A DNA stretch of 62,370 nucleotides from Ciborinia camelliae. Lineage: Eukaryota > Ascomycota > Leotiomycetes > Helotiales > Sclerotiniaceae. A program made the translations under genes and the position numbers. Below the pieces are notes generated by a model that had not been told where the DNA came from, made no database searches, and saw only the letters and a list, made by a program, of their open reading frames with translations. The stretch covers positions 4,777,948 to 4,840,317 of the forward strand of contig JANPYM010000001.1 in assembly GCA_025890175.1 (NCBI GenBank), read 5' to 3'. The first letter of the stretch is position 1. Every line of letters begins with the position of its first letter. This document shows positions 35,146-49,443 of the stretch, piece by piece.

Positions 35146-35397
35146 CCACCCTCCACCCTCCACCCTCCTCACCACCTACACCACCCTACACTTCCCCCGC
35201 ACGACCTCCATCGCCACAAAATCCCCCCGTCGCGCCACTACACGCAAATACCCGACGGAGCGGCCCAGCAAACCCGCGACGCCTACCTCTTAACACATCC
35301 GGGCATTGGGGATGGTCATGGTCATCAGAATCTTCGGTGCAACAGGGAGTTTTTGGATGAGCTTTTTGGGTATAAGGTCGACAGGGTTTGGAGTTGA

Positions 35398-36491
35398 AAT
35401 GATGATGGATTGGGTAGGTAGGTAGGTAGGTAAGTACCTAGATTTGGGGGGGGGGGAATCATGGTTAGGGAATGTATAAATATTTGGTGGATTTTGATTT
35501 GAATTTTCGTTACATTTTGTCGCAATAATAGAAAGGCAAAGAGAGAAAAGAGAAAAAGGGGGAAGGAGGGAAGGGCAGGATTGATTTCAAATAGTTACAT
35601 AACTATACGAGTATGATAGATAGAATCTCATTCTCGTCTATTGTCTTCTCCATATGGAATTTACATGATATTTTATTAGCCGTTTCATTTATTATTCTTT
35701 ACATTGCGTTACAAACTACCTACATAGTTTGTAACGCAGCGCAATCTAACCGAAAAATTCCAATGTAGCTGTGACGTAATAATATGATATGTATGTAAAA
35801 TGTTGCAATGTAATTACTCATCCTATACCCATCTATGTACATTTCCATCCCATCCCACCCCATCCCATCATCATCCTCATCCTTATCCTGCTACTCAATC
35901 CCCCAAAATCAATATTTCCCTCCACACCCCACCTAGTGACTCCTCACCTCTATCAAAATAAAAACAACCTTTCTCTTCCTCTTTCTACCCCTACCCCCCC
36001 ACCCAACTTCTCCATTCAACACCAACATAAATCTTGCCATGCACCCATGTACAAACGCCAATTCATCACCCACACACCGTACCATACCGTACCGTATCGT
36101 ATCGTAACACTGTGTCGCGTGCCCCCCGATGGTAGATATACGTATCGATACCAAAACCAATACCGCGTGCCAAACTCCCCAACCCAAACCAAAGTCAAAT
36201 CCAAACATTCGATCTATCCATGCCATTCGACCAGCGGGCGCGCAGCCAAGGGTCTTCTCTCAACTTTCTCAAGATACTTTTCCCTCAACGCCGAGGGAGC
36301 AAGAGAGGGACCCGCCAGCACCATCGCATCGCATCGCACTCTCATAACCCAGCGCCCATAAAATGCGCCATATATATCCACAACAAAGTCTAGGGAAGTG
36401 CGCCTCCATCGCTGCCCCCTTTAACCGTCACGACGAGGATGCCCCTAAGTCTGAAACATACCATCTCTTTTGCACTTCATATTCCCCTCTC
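35398..36491. other. Intergenic region downstream of ada2
   Basis: About 1.1 kb, C-rich on the plus strand from 35,820 on (catcccaccccatccc...), with (GGTA)n near 35,415-35,432 and a G9 run near 35,448. No supported gene; the ADA2 3' UTR should be at its right end. Confidence 0.5.
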
Positions 36492-38128
36492 CTAAGCCTT
36501 CCCAACCCACCCAACATGCAAGAAGAAGTCAAAGATCTTTCCCCCCTTCGCCCCTTCCACCCTCGCAATCTCCTTAACCATTTTCCTCTTCAATTTTCCA
36601 TCACCCTTCAACGCCTCCTTCAACACCGCTTCTTTGATTACTAAATAGGGTTTTGGGTTTAATCTAGTCTTTTCACAGAGATCTATTTCTCCTGGCGTTA
36701 AAAGATGGTAATCTGGGGTAGATGAAGGGTTGAGTGGCAAGGGCGTGATTGTCGAGAGGGGTTGGACTTGTATTGGCTCGCGTTTAATGATGGGAGATTG
36801 CTGTTTGATACCATTTGTGAGAGCACCAGTACCATTTGGTAGATTTTCTTTATCGTCATTGGGTTTGGATGCGAGGATAGATTCGGGTAACTCAGGAGCA
36901 ACCAATGCAGCCGCGCCACTTGGAGTTTCGACGACAGGAGGGGGTTTGTTCCTCCCATTTGCAGCAAATCGTTCACGGTCCATACTGCCCATAGGTTGTG
37001 CTTTTTGAATTCTCTGTTGTTTGTCTTGCTCATACTTCTCTCCACTCTTGAGATCTCCTATCTTCATCTGTCTCCACTCTTGCAATTGTTGAACAGCTAG
37101 TCGTAGATTTAATTCATCGATGAGACCTTTGGAGAATTCCTCAAAATCATCACGATTCATCATCCTTGCGAAAGGTTTTGCACGAGCGAGAAGATCCCTC
37201 TCTTCCTTTGTACGTTTCTTATCAAGAGCAACTGATTTCCGATATTCTAAAAGGTTATGTTCGAATATGACCTTCTTACGATCCGCTCGTTGAGTTAATC
37301 GCTGATTGTATATGTTCATTACTGTCATTTTGAGTTCGAATTCCGGTTCCACCTTTCCTGTGGTAGGATTGGTTCCATCTCCAGGTTCGAATGACATTAA
37401 TTGAACGGCTTCTTCTGCTTCATTCGCATATTCGGTTTCGAATTCTAGACGACCAGGCATGTAGCCTTGAATTTCATGACATGATGGAACACTAGCTGTA
37501 GGTTTCTTTTTAGGTTGTGGAGGAGGAGCATTTTTAGCTGCTTCTTTCCGTTCCTCTATTCGTCTCTTCTTTTGAGCTTGAAATTGTTCTCGAGGATGTG
37601 CATCCATCAATTCGGTATCATGTGGACTGGCTCGTTTTGGTAATGGGAAATTTGGACTATCCAAATAAACCCTCTTGTAATGTTCTCGAACCTCATCCTT
37701 ACTTCGAAATCCTCCAATATGATCTGCGATATCTGCCCAAGATCCTAATCCATATATCTCACATCCTTCCAATAATAATAACTCCTCGTCTGCCCCCCAG
37801 TCTTTTGTATAAATTGGGACGGAGTTTTGTTCAATGACACGAAATGGATGAGTAGCAGGTTGATGTTGTGAAGAAGATTTTCCATCTGCGAAACATTGTA
37901 CACATAGGTCGTATTCATTGCAAGCAGAGTGAGCGCATCTAATTCGGACCTGTTGTTGAAGTGATGTTAGATACTTGGACAATCATTGCGGGGGTAACAG
38001 ATCGGATGCGAATAAAAAAAAACCTAAGAACATACAGTATTTGTAATATCTGCGGAACAGATATCACAAACATATTTAACACCACCTTCACCCCCTCTCA
38101 TTGCTGTCTTTTTACGAATGATCCCCAT
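36492..38128 (-). CDS. ada2: SAGA transcriptional adaptor Ada2
   Basis: Exons 38036-38128 and 36492-37949 on the minus strand (86-nt intron, gtatgt donor) give 516 aa starting [13 protein letters not shown]. The first exon supplies the first zinc ligands of the ZZ finger ([11 protein letters not shown]) and the second exon the rest ([15 protein letters not shown]), so the domain forms only after splicing. A SANT domain follows (~80-130; [32 protein letters not shown]). The middle holds the ADA2 region ([18 protein letters not shown]) and the C-terminus a SWIRM domain ([11 protein letters not shown], ending [11 protein letters not shown]). Ada2 binds and stimulates the Gcn5 acetyltransferase in SAGA/ADA. 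Intact; length typical. Confidence 0.96.
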
Positions 38129-40069
38129 GATCAAGGTGGTTGTAAATCTTGACTTTGCGCCACAGCTGATCAATAATCAGAAACAATGAGATTGGGAGAC
38201 GTTGTTTAATCAAAGTGAGTGATCGTTGCTCGAGGGCAATAACTTCATTGATGGAATTATTTCTTAAATTAATAAAAAGTATTAAAGTTGTTGTGATGTT
38301 GATGAAATTGGAAATTGTAACTACAGTCCGTAGGTAGTTGCGATGAGGTTCCGAGAGTGGTCCTCCCATACAGACTGATGTGGCTTGACAAGGCTATGAC
38401 CGGCTATTAATGGTAACCCGGATTTAACCTACTCGGTATTAGTAATTCATTAGCCACATGAGGCTGAACATTTTTGGCACAGTTTCAAGAAGACTCTACT
38501 CCATACATGTACCTGTAGGTATAAAGACTATTGATGATTGACAATAATCGGGTTTTCAATCATACTATAAGAACCTTGGAATATATATATATATATATAG
38601 GTATGTAATGGAATACTGCATAGACATAGGTAGTCTAGGAGTATCTAACTTTCACAGACTCACAGAACTGGTGTGAACTGGGCATAGCATACTAGGTAGG
38701 TACCTAGGTAGATATCTAGTAGGTAGATAGGTGTCCAGTAGGTTGATATAGATATCAAATCAAGTTTTAAAATTCACGGGATGAACTTTGCAGTTGTGAT
38801 TGGATGTAACATACTTGAAACTACAGTACCCCGGGAAGAGGAAGACCGTCGTACCTTAGATCGGTCACCGCCCTTCTTATCGGATATTTTGTTATCGGAG
38901 TTGCATTTCGGCGTTTTGGGTAAACGTAAACTTCTGCCACACTACCTAGGTACTTTTAACTGTACAACAAGACAAGCACCATAGCGGGAAGAGAGGTGAA
39001 GATTGTTAATGGTGAATGTCAGATCAATGAATCCATCGGAAAATATGAAGATATATTAATTCCCATAAAATCCTCTACCTACCACCTACCGTACCCGGAC
39101 CGACAAGACCTCGGGATGCATTTCTAGTATGAATAAGGTTTTAAGGCATCTTTATACCCTTGGAAATTGATACAATAATGGAACGAACCTTCCCGACCTC
39201 CAAACTGACCTAACATGGTAATGATGGACTTGTGTTGGTATTGGTATTCCAAGGGTCTTTACTTGCTCAGCCACTCAATGCACAGTCTAGCATGTAAGAT
39301 TATCATGCCCCCCTCAAATACAGTGTGCGTGCAGGTTACATTTAACACTTGCCTCCTTACAAACGCTGGCCTAATTCATTTATCGAGACATTGATTTTAT
39401 TTTTACATCTTTGTACTCCCGTCGTAAAGAATATCTACAGTGAAACAGACACCAAGAGAAGAAGAAGAAGAAGAAGTTCATTGCATTACCTCATTCTTCC
39501 TTTCAATATCGATTGTTATAGAAACACAATTCCTTATTGATCCTCCGGCTGTTTCTGTTTCTATTTCTACTTCTCATCATTCTGCTAGTGTTTTTATATT
39601 ACACTCACTACTACTACTACTACTACTACTCTACTCCTCCTGTACTGGAAAACGATCACTCACTTCACTCACTGACTGACTGACTCACTTACTTTCTCTC
39701 ATTCCCTCGCTCCCTCTCACTCCCTCATTTCACTTCACTTCATATTATTGGTACGATATCTTGTCTTGTTTGTTGCGTTGACAACTTGGAATCTACCTTA
39801 CCTTACCTCCCAGACTATCAAACTGTTTTGGCGGGGCAATCACCTGTGAGAGTCGTTTGAAGCTAAATCTTGACCGCAACGCACTGAGCGAACTCAAGTC
39901 CCTCGAAGAAATACCGATACCGATACCTTTTAACCTATTACCCATTCATTACAACCACCAAAAGAGGATCATCAATTACAACTTCATACCTACGAATCCT
40001 CCTACGACTTATCCTTCTCCCTCTCCCTCCCCCCTCCCTACCGATACAATTTTGTTCCCCATCCCCAAG
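38129..40069. other. Long divergent intergenic region ada2/ypk
   Basis: About 1.9 kb, upstream of both genes. It has a short (TA)n near 38,581-38,599, dense TAGGTACCTA-type motifs at 38,690-38,745, a GAAGAA run near 39,460 and a (CTA)n run near 39,608-39,631. The pyrimidine-rich sequence from 39,650 to 40,060 looks like a long leader of the kinase gene. No protein gene is supported. Confidence 0.5.
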
Positions 40070-42244
40070 ATGTCTTGGAATATTACCAAGAGTAAGTAAA
40101 ATTCATTCGATTTCAACCTTCAAACCCAATCAACCTACCTCCTTTAACTTTATCATATTGTTGGTTACCAACACAACGTAACGTCGGAGAAATCAACTCA
40201 ATTTGAATGCGAATATATCAAACGAAATTATCACTAATTATATCTATCAATTTTTAGAGCTCAAAGAGACGCATCTTGGTCCTCTCGCATCTACCTTTTC
40301 TCGAACACCATCTTCACAAACCCTCAAAGATGAGAAATCAAGCATATCAAGTACTACACCATCCGCGAATGACAATGGTATAGGTATGCGCAAATTGTAA
40401 TCTAGATCATGGAAAAGATACTGACTTTTAAAGCTGCTTCGGAGGCCATAGCCGGTCAACCTCAATCTACTCTTCGACCGGGTATTCTCATCGTTACTCT
40501 TCACGAAGGAAATGGATTCTCCCTCCCAGATCAATATAAACAAGTCTTCAGCAGTCATAACCAAAATTCATTATCTGCGGGAAATGGCTTTGCAGTCGCA
40601 GGTTCAGTTCGTTCTGGATCTTCAAACCAAGTAGCTGGATCTTATTCAGCTATGAGACCACAGACATCTGGGGGTGGAATCCAAGTTCCTACTAACCATG
40701 GTCGAATTTCCTCCAAATACCTTCCCTATGCTTTGCTAGATTTCGACAAGATGCAGGTTTTCGTCAATTCAGTTGCAGGTTCCCCCGAAAACCCTCTATG
40801 GGCCGGAGACAATACTCAATATAAGTTTGATGTTTCAAGAGTGACTGAGTTAGCCGTTCATTTATATCTTCGAAATCCAAATGCGGTTCCAGGATCCGGT
40901 CGAAGTCAGGACATTTTCCTCGGCGTTACTCGCATCAACCCACGATTCGAAGAAAAGCATAAATATGTCGAGGATCCTAAATTGGGGAAGAAAGACAAGG
41001 AAAAGGCCGCTGCGGAATTCGCCAGACGAGAGAGCACGTTGGGACAGAGTGGACCGGAATGGTTAGAAGTTCAATATGGTACAGGAAAGATTCGAATTGG
41101 AGTCGAGTACGTTGAGAATAGAACGAGAGCATTGAAGATTGATGATTTCGAACTATTGAAAGTGGTTGGAAAAGGAAGTTTTGGAAAGGTTATGCAAGTC
41201 AAGAAAAAGGATACCCAACGAATTTACGCCCTCAAGACCATTCGAAAGGCCCACATCATTTCACGATCCGAGGTCGCACATACATTGGCAGAACGATCCG
41301 TCCTCTCTCAAATCAACAATCCTTTCATCGTACCTCTCAAGTTCACCTTCCAATCACCAGACAAGTTATATTTCGTCTTGGCATTCGTCAACGGTGGTGA
41401 ACTTTTCCATCATCTTCAAAAGGAGTCTCGCTTCGACATCAATCGTTCGAGATTTTACACAGCCGAACTACTTTGTGCTTTGGAATGTTTACATGGATTC
41501 AACGTCATTTACCGTGACTTGAAACCAGAGAACATTCTATTGGATTACTCAGGTCACATTGCACTTTGTGATTTCGGGTTGTGTAAACTTGATATGAAGG
41601 ATGAAGATCGTACCAATACCTTCTGTGGAACTCCCGAATACTTGGCACCGGAGTTGTTGTTAGGTCAAGGTTACACTAAGACGGTTGATTGGTGGACCCT
41701 TGGTGTTTTGCTTTACGAGATGCTGACTGGTTTACCTCCTTTCTATGATGAGAATACCAATGAGATGTATCGCAAGATTTTGAGCGAGCCATTGAACTTC
41801 CCAGGTCCCGATATCGTTCCTCCTGCTGCTAAGGATCTATTGCAGAAACTCCTCGACAGAAAACCAGATCAAAGATTGGGTGCAAATGGTGCATCGGAAA
41901 TTAAGGCTCATCCTTTCTTCCACAGTATTGATTGGCGAAAATTACTTCAAAGAAAGTATGAGCCTACTTTCAAGCCTAATGTGGTATGTGTTATTTCTAT
42001 TTCTATTCCCGTCAATATCAAACATACTAATGAATCATAGACGGATGCTCTTGACACCAAGAACTTTGATGAGGAATTTACATCTCAAGCACCAGCAGAT
42101 TCATTGGTCGAAGGTGGACAGCTATCATCAACTATGCAAGAACAATTCACGGGATGGTCTTACAATAGACCGGTTGCGGGATTGGGTGATGGTGGTGGTA
42201 GTATCAAGGATCCAAGTTTCGTAGGAAGTGTACAGGATAGATAG
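40070..42244 (+). CDS. Ypk1/Gad8-type AGC protein kinase
   Basis: Four exons (40070-40091, 40258-40383, 40434-41983, 42041-42244) give 633 aa starting MSWNITKKLKETHLGPL. The donor of intron 2 could instead lie 6 nt upstream. The N-terminal ~280 residues resemble the C2-like region of fungal Ypk kinases (LRPGILIVTLHEGNGFSLP; LPYALLDFDKMQVFVN). The kinase domain starts DDFELLKVVGKGSFGKV, with Lys in YALKTI, YRDLKPEN, DFGLCKL and the activation loop TFCGTPEYLAPE, whose Thr is the PDK1 site. The hydrophobic motif FTGWSY at the end is the TORC2 site. In yeasts Ypk/Gad8 acts downstream of TORC2 in sphingolipid and membrane-stress control. The assignment is firm at subfamily level; the symbol is left open. 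Confidence 0.93.
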
Positions 42245-45704
<3,460 letters not shown>

Positions 45705-46830
45705 ATGGGATGAGTATCCGGGAAGGAAGACGTGAGGGATATCTAGGATGGGACTGTCATATGTGACGTGGTAATTTTTTGATGTGAAATGAAATGAAAT
45801 GGTTCTCTCTTGTTGATATGTATGTATGGATGGATGGATGGATGGATGATACAGATGGTTGCTATGGATGGGGAAGATATACAAAAACCGATACATCTGG
45901 ATAGCACGCAGATCATGAATGGAAAATCAATAGGAATCTGAATCTGAATCTGAATACAATTATCTATTCTTTTCTCTTGCTCTGCATCGGTATCAGTATC
46001 TAATGCGTAGAGTGGAAATGGATGGATGTATTTTGATGACCTGACCTATCTAAACTTCCCTCCCGTTCCGCACCGGACCGTTACGGTACCTGCGGCCGCT
46101 AGCGTTCGAGGCTATTTTGGGATGGTGCGTGCATGGATCATGCAGGCCCGCATGGATAGATGAAAGAGCACGGGAGAAAGAGAGGGAGGGATGGATGGAG
46201 CTTGGTGGTGTGGTGAGCTTTATTTAATTCTTCGCTTGGTTTCTTGGATGATTTGATGGATTGACATTGACATTGAAATTGAAATTGATTTTGATGTGAA
46301 AGTGGAATTGGAAGTGGAATTGAATTTGTTTTTGGGTTTTCTTTTGATGAAGAGGTTTTTGAATCTTGATACCTAGGTAATCTTGATGGGATTAAGGATT
46401 AAGGATTACGGATTAAGGATTAAGGATTAAGGATTTTACGTGCGCTGCTGCGCTGCTGAATAGTTGACGGGCTGGGATTGGCTTGGATTGGATAGGTAAT
46501 TGGTAATTGGTATTGGGAAATAGAGGTGAGGGAAATAGAATTGAGATTGTGAGAGAGAGAGAGAGAGGTCAACGAACGTGAACGTGAATGAGAGGGGTAT
46601 TGGAAGGATAAGGAGAAGCAGGATATTGGAATATTGCAAGATAAGAGAGACAAGACAGACAAGACTGGACAGGACAGGACTGGAGAATTTTACATACATA
46701 CATACATATACACAGATTCGCGCGAAAGACGAAGACGGAAGACGAAAACGAAGACGAAGACGAAAGACGAATTACCTACCTACCTACCTACCTACACAAC
46801 ACACCAACCACAAAAACACAAAAACAAACA
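45705..46830. other. Intergenic region
   Basis: It holds (ATGG)n near 45,827-45,848, a run of ggattaa heptamers at about 46,386-46,433, (GA)n near 46,553-46,567 and (CCTA)n near 46,774-46,794 just before the next gene. No gene. Confidence 0.5.
46386..46433. repeat. ggattaa heptamer tandem run
   Basis: About seven copies of a ggattaa unit with one variant (ggattac). It is not the fungal telomere repeat TTAGGG. Confidence 0.8.
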
Positions 46831-48280
46831 ATGCGCACACGCTCCATCCTTCTCGCCCCTGTCCTCATGGGCATGGCGCGCGTGGCGTGGGCGGCGGGTG
46901 TAGATGCAAATGCGAATGGGAATGCGAAGGGAGGGTTGGATATAGATGATGAGAATCTGCCGCTTCCGATGTATCATTTTGGTAAGGGCATCGGGGTTGA
47001 GTGTATGGAGAGGGATGTGTGAGTTGGTTTTTCTTCCTTTCTTTTCTTTGGGGGGGGGGAGAGGAGGGATGGGAGGGGAAAACCCATTCGAGCGCAGCGA
47101 GCTTGGGGGTTTGGGGGCTTGCCCCCATGAAAAGGGCGGGAATGGAGTGAAAAGGAAAAGGAGGAAAGCGGGTGGGAGAGTATGAATGAGGATTGTGTGT
47201 GCCGATGCAGTCGAATTGGATTCCATGGATTTCGAGATGCGACTATCAAGGCAATGCGGAGATATATGCAATATTGGGGGATGAGACAAAACGAGACAGA
47301 GATGAAGATTTATGAATGAAAGCTAACGATTTTCCATCAGTAATACAGGAGAACATATTCAACTCGAGGATAATTCCTTAAAATACATACCTTTTCCGAT
47401 ATGTAACGAAACGGGAAAACCATTGGAATTGAAATATGGAGTCGAAGAAGGTTCGTTCTAATACATTTGTGATATGTCTATCGCCGATTATACAAATACA
47501 TAGCTAATGTCTTTCAATACAGAACTCAATTGTACAATCCCCCTAGTAACAGATTCATTCTTTCACCTCCTGGAATTCTACATCCACTCTGACGCTCCCC
47601 TCTCCTGTCGAATCCCCTCTCGTCCAGCTCCCACCGTTCACCACGCAAACTCCTACCCAAACTACAAGCAAGAATACATCCCCCTCGTTTTCGCTCTATC
47701 GGGAACCCTCCAACTCTCTCACCTGCACATCTCCACCCACCTCAACGTCCTCCTTCACAGCGTCGCCAAACATCATCTGCAAAAACACGACAGCGGGGTT
47801 ATTGATAGCGGCGTCGCATATAGCACCAGTCCACTAAGTCACATCACGGGTCCAGCAGCTCTCACAAAGAAACTCATCATCGGCGATGAATTACCCCTCA
47901 GATTGAGCGTCAGATGGTTCCCCACGCCACTCCTACCCAGGGAAAATGGAAAGGTAGAATGGAATGGCTTGGGCGGTCACGTCAGCTGGTTTATGATCGG
48001 CTATGTCCTCGTGGCTTTTGGCGCCGGCGCAACGGTCATGGGCGCTTGGATGGTCGGCTGGGAAGTCCCTCGTCGGATGAAAGGGTGGAGCGGCAGGTTG
48101 GCGAGGGCTGGTGGCTTGGGTGCTGCGAAGAGTATGGGTCTAGGTGGTGCTACGCCGTTGGGTTATGGCGTTGCCGGGAATGGAAATGCGAATTCTTATG
48201 GTGGTAATGGTGGTGCGGTGGGGAATGGGTGGGGATTTGTTGGCGGTGGTGCGGGGAGAGCGGATGGGAAGAGGGATTAG
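46831..48280 (+). CDS. Signal-anchored single-pass membrane protein, unknown function
   Basis: Exons 46831-47018, 47341-47450 and 47523-48280 give 351 aa. The introns are 322 nt (large, with G-rich hairpin sequence) and 72 nt. A signal peptide covers residues 1-21 (MRTRSILLAPVLMGMARVAWA). The predicted luminal part (22-~250) has four cysteines (GVECMERD, PICNETG, ELNCTI, LSCRIP) and two N-glycosylation sequons (NET, NCT). One strong membrane helix (~253-280; WFMIGYVLVAFGAGATVMGA) is followed by a basic stretch (RRMKG) and a Gly/Asn-rich tail. The topology fits a type I protein of the secretory pathway. I do not recognise the family; the conserved-looking IPFPICNETGKPLELKYGVE block would be the best search query. 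Confidence 0.8.
47019..47340 (+). other. Long intron with G-rich hairpin
   Basis: GT-AG intron of 322 nt. It contains a G9 run near 47,050 and the perfect stem tgggggc-tt-gccccca near 47,113-47,128, preceded by the short inverted pair gagcgcagcgagc. Confidence 0.7.
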
Positions 48281-48660
48281 GATTTTATTGCATTGCATTG
48301 GATTTGATTTGATTGGATTTTGTTACATTGAAGTTGAAGTTGGGTTGCGTTGGGTTTAATGGTGGTGGTAATGTTGGAGAACTTTTTTTTTTGGAGGGGA
48401 GACTGGAGGGGGGGACTAGAGGGGGGAGGAGACTAGAGGGGTTTCTTCTTTCCTTCTTTTATGGGGAATGATGAATTAGAATAAATGGGGTTTTTACCTA
48501 GACTTATCTATTTATTGTTTTTTTTTGGTTCGGCTCTGCAAACCCAATTTGAAAATTTATTTGTGAGATGAGGTGAGGTGAGGTGAGGTGCGGAGAGATG
48601 GGATGGAATGAGGTGGGATGGAATGGGATGGGATGGGATGGGTGATTCTTATTGGTTATT

Positions 48661-48732
48661 GTATTGGTTCTTGTATTGGTTCTTGTATTGGTTCTTGTAT
48701 TGGTTCTTGTATTGGTTCTTGTATTGGTTCTT
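48661..48732. repeat. 12-bp tandem repeat, six perfect copies
   Basis: The unit gtattggttctt is repeated exactly six times, followed by a diverged seventh copy. Confidence 0.95.
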
Positions 48733-49276
48733 GTGTTGTTGATGAATGGTGACTACCTACCATAGGTAGGTGGTTTGTAGAGTTAGTTTTTTTTGGGGGG
48801 TGAGGGTGAGGGCGTGGGTGTAAAAGTAGATAATTAGTCTTCGGTTTGTAATTTTATTGGGTGAGATTAACTACTAACTAGTACATTCGAATATGTGAGG
48901 ATGGTAGGAGGGCCGGAGGATTGATATTTGAGGTGGATGGAGATGGTATGAGAATGGAGAGGATAGGTTAGGGGGACGGACGCATGGATGGATGGATGGA
49001 TGGATGGATGGATGGAGAGGGATAAGACAACTTTGTAAGTAAATGGGATTAGAGGGAGATGGATATGCACGTGGACGGATGGATATATCGATGAAAAGTC
49101 GAGTCGAGTCGAGTTGAGTCGAGTTGAGTTGATAATATGGCTTTACGTCGGGAGTTTAGATTGTAGTATTTCCTTGCTTATGGACTATATGTGGGTAGAT
49201 CGGAATCTTGATTCATATATGCAGAATTATATATACATCATGATACACATGATACACATGATATGATTCTGATATG

Positions 49277-49363
49277 TAAGGTAAAATAAGGTAAGGTAAA
49301 ATAAGGTAAGGTAAAATAAGGTAAGGTAAGGTAAGGTAAGGTAAGGTAAGGTAAGGTAAAATA
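49277..49363. repeat. ggtaa pentamer array with aaata interruptions
   Basis: A run of ggtaa units broken three or four times by aaata. Its reverse complement is read as the LPYLTLPYL artefact peptide. The array is dense in donor-like gtaag steps but lies outside the gene models. Confidence 0.9.
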
Positions 49364-49443
49364 AGACCTGAAGCTGAGAATTGAGCGAGTGAAGGCATTG
49401 ATAGACTGATAGGATGATGTGATACCTTTTCTATGGCCCGGGT

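Larger units (their letters stand above)
33684..35397 (+). pseudogene. Decaying FAD-dependent monooxygenase (salicylate hydroxylase-like)
   Basis: The reading frame has the class A flavin monooxygenase plan: GGIAIALAKSGHKVQILERA (Rossmann start), VTPNSSKVLQSLGV, HIHRADLQRGLLEAA, DLIIASDG, a lower-similarity middle, then LCLIGDAAHAMTPY (FAD-binding GD motif). After the gap come TTSIATKS and QTRDAYLLTHPG. Several introns still read well. Defects: no start Met or first beta strand (GxGxxG half missing, stop just upstream). An in-frame TAG at 34014 lies where relatives usually have Trp, together with a lost GT donor. A one-base shift lies in the C-run 35223-35228. The segment after DAAHAMTPY, normally a conserved alpha helix, is missing and falls next to an assembly gap. 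Some defects near the gap could be sequencing error. Confidence 0.75.
48281..49443. other. Convergent intergenic region rich in short tandem repeats
   Basis: About 1.16 kb. It holds (GAGGT)n/(GGGAT)n near 48,570-48,642, a dodecamer array, (GATG)n near 48,984-49,013, gtcgagt/gttgagt pentamers near 49,100-49,130 and a ggtaa array. No gene. The density of tandem repeats is the highest in the gene-bearing part. Confidence 0.6.

Noticed and set aside
34983..35360. Proline-rich ORFs across the N gap
   Set aside because: They run through unknown bases and a C-rich tract; the supported reading is the C-terminal part of the broken monooxygenase.
46386..46433. ggattaa repeats as interstitial telomere
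   Set aside because: The unit is not TTAGGG or its usual variants, and it lies between two ordinary genes.
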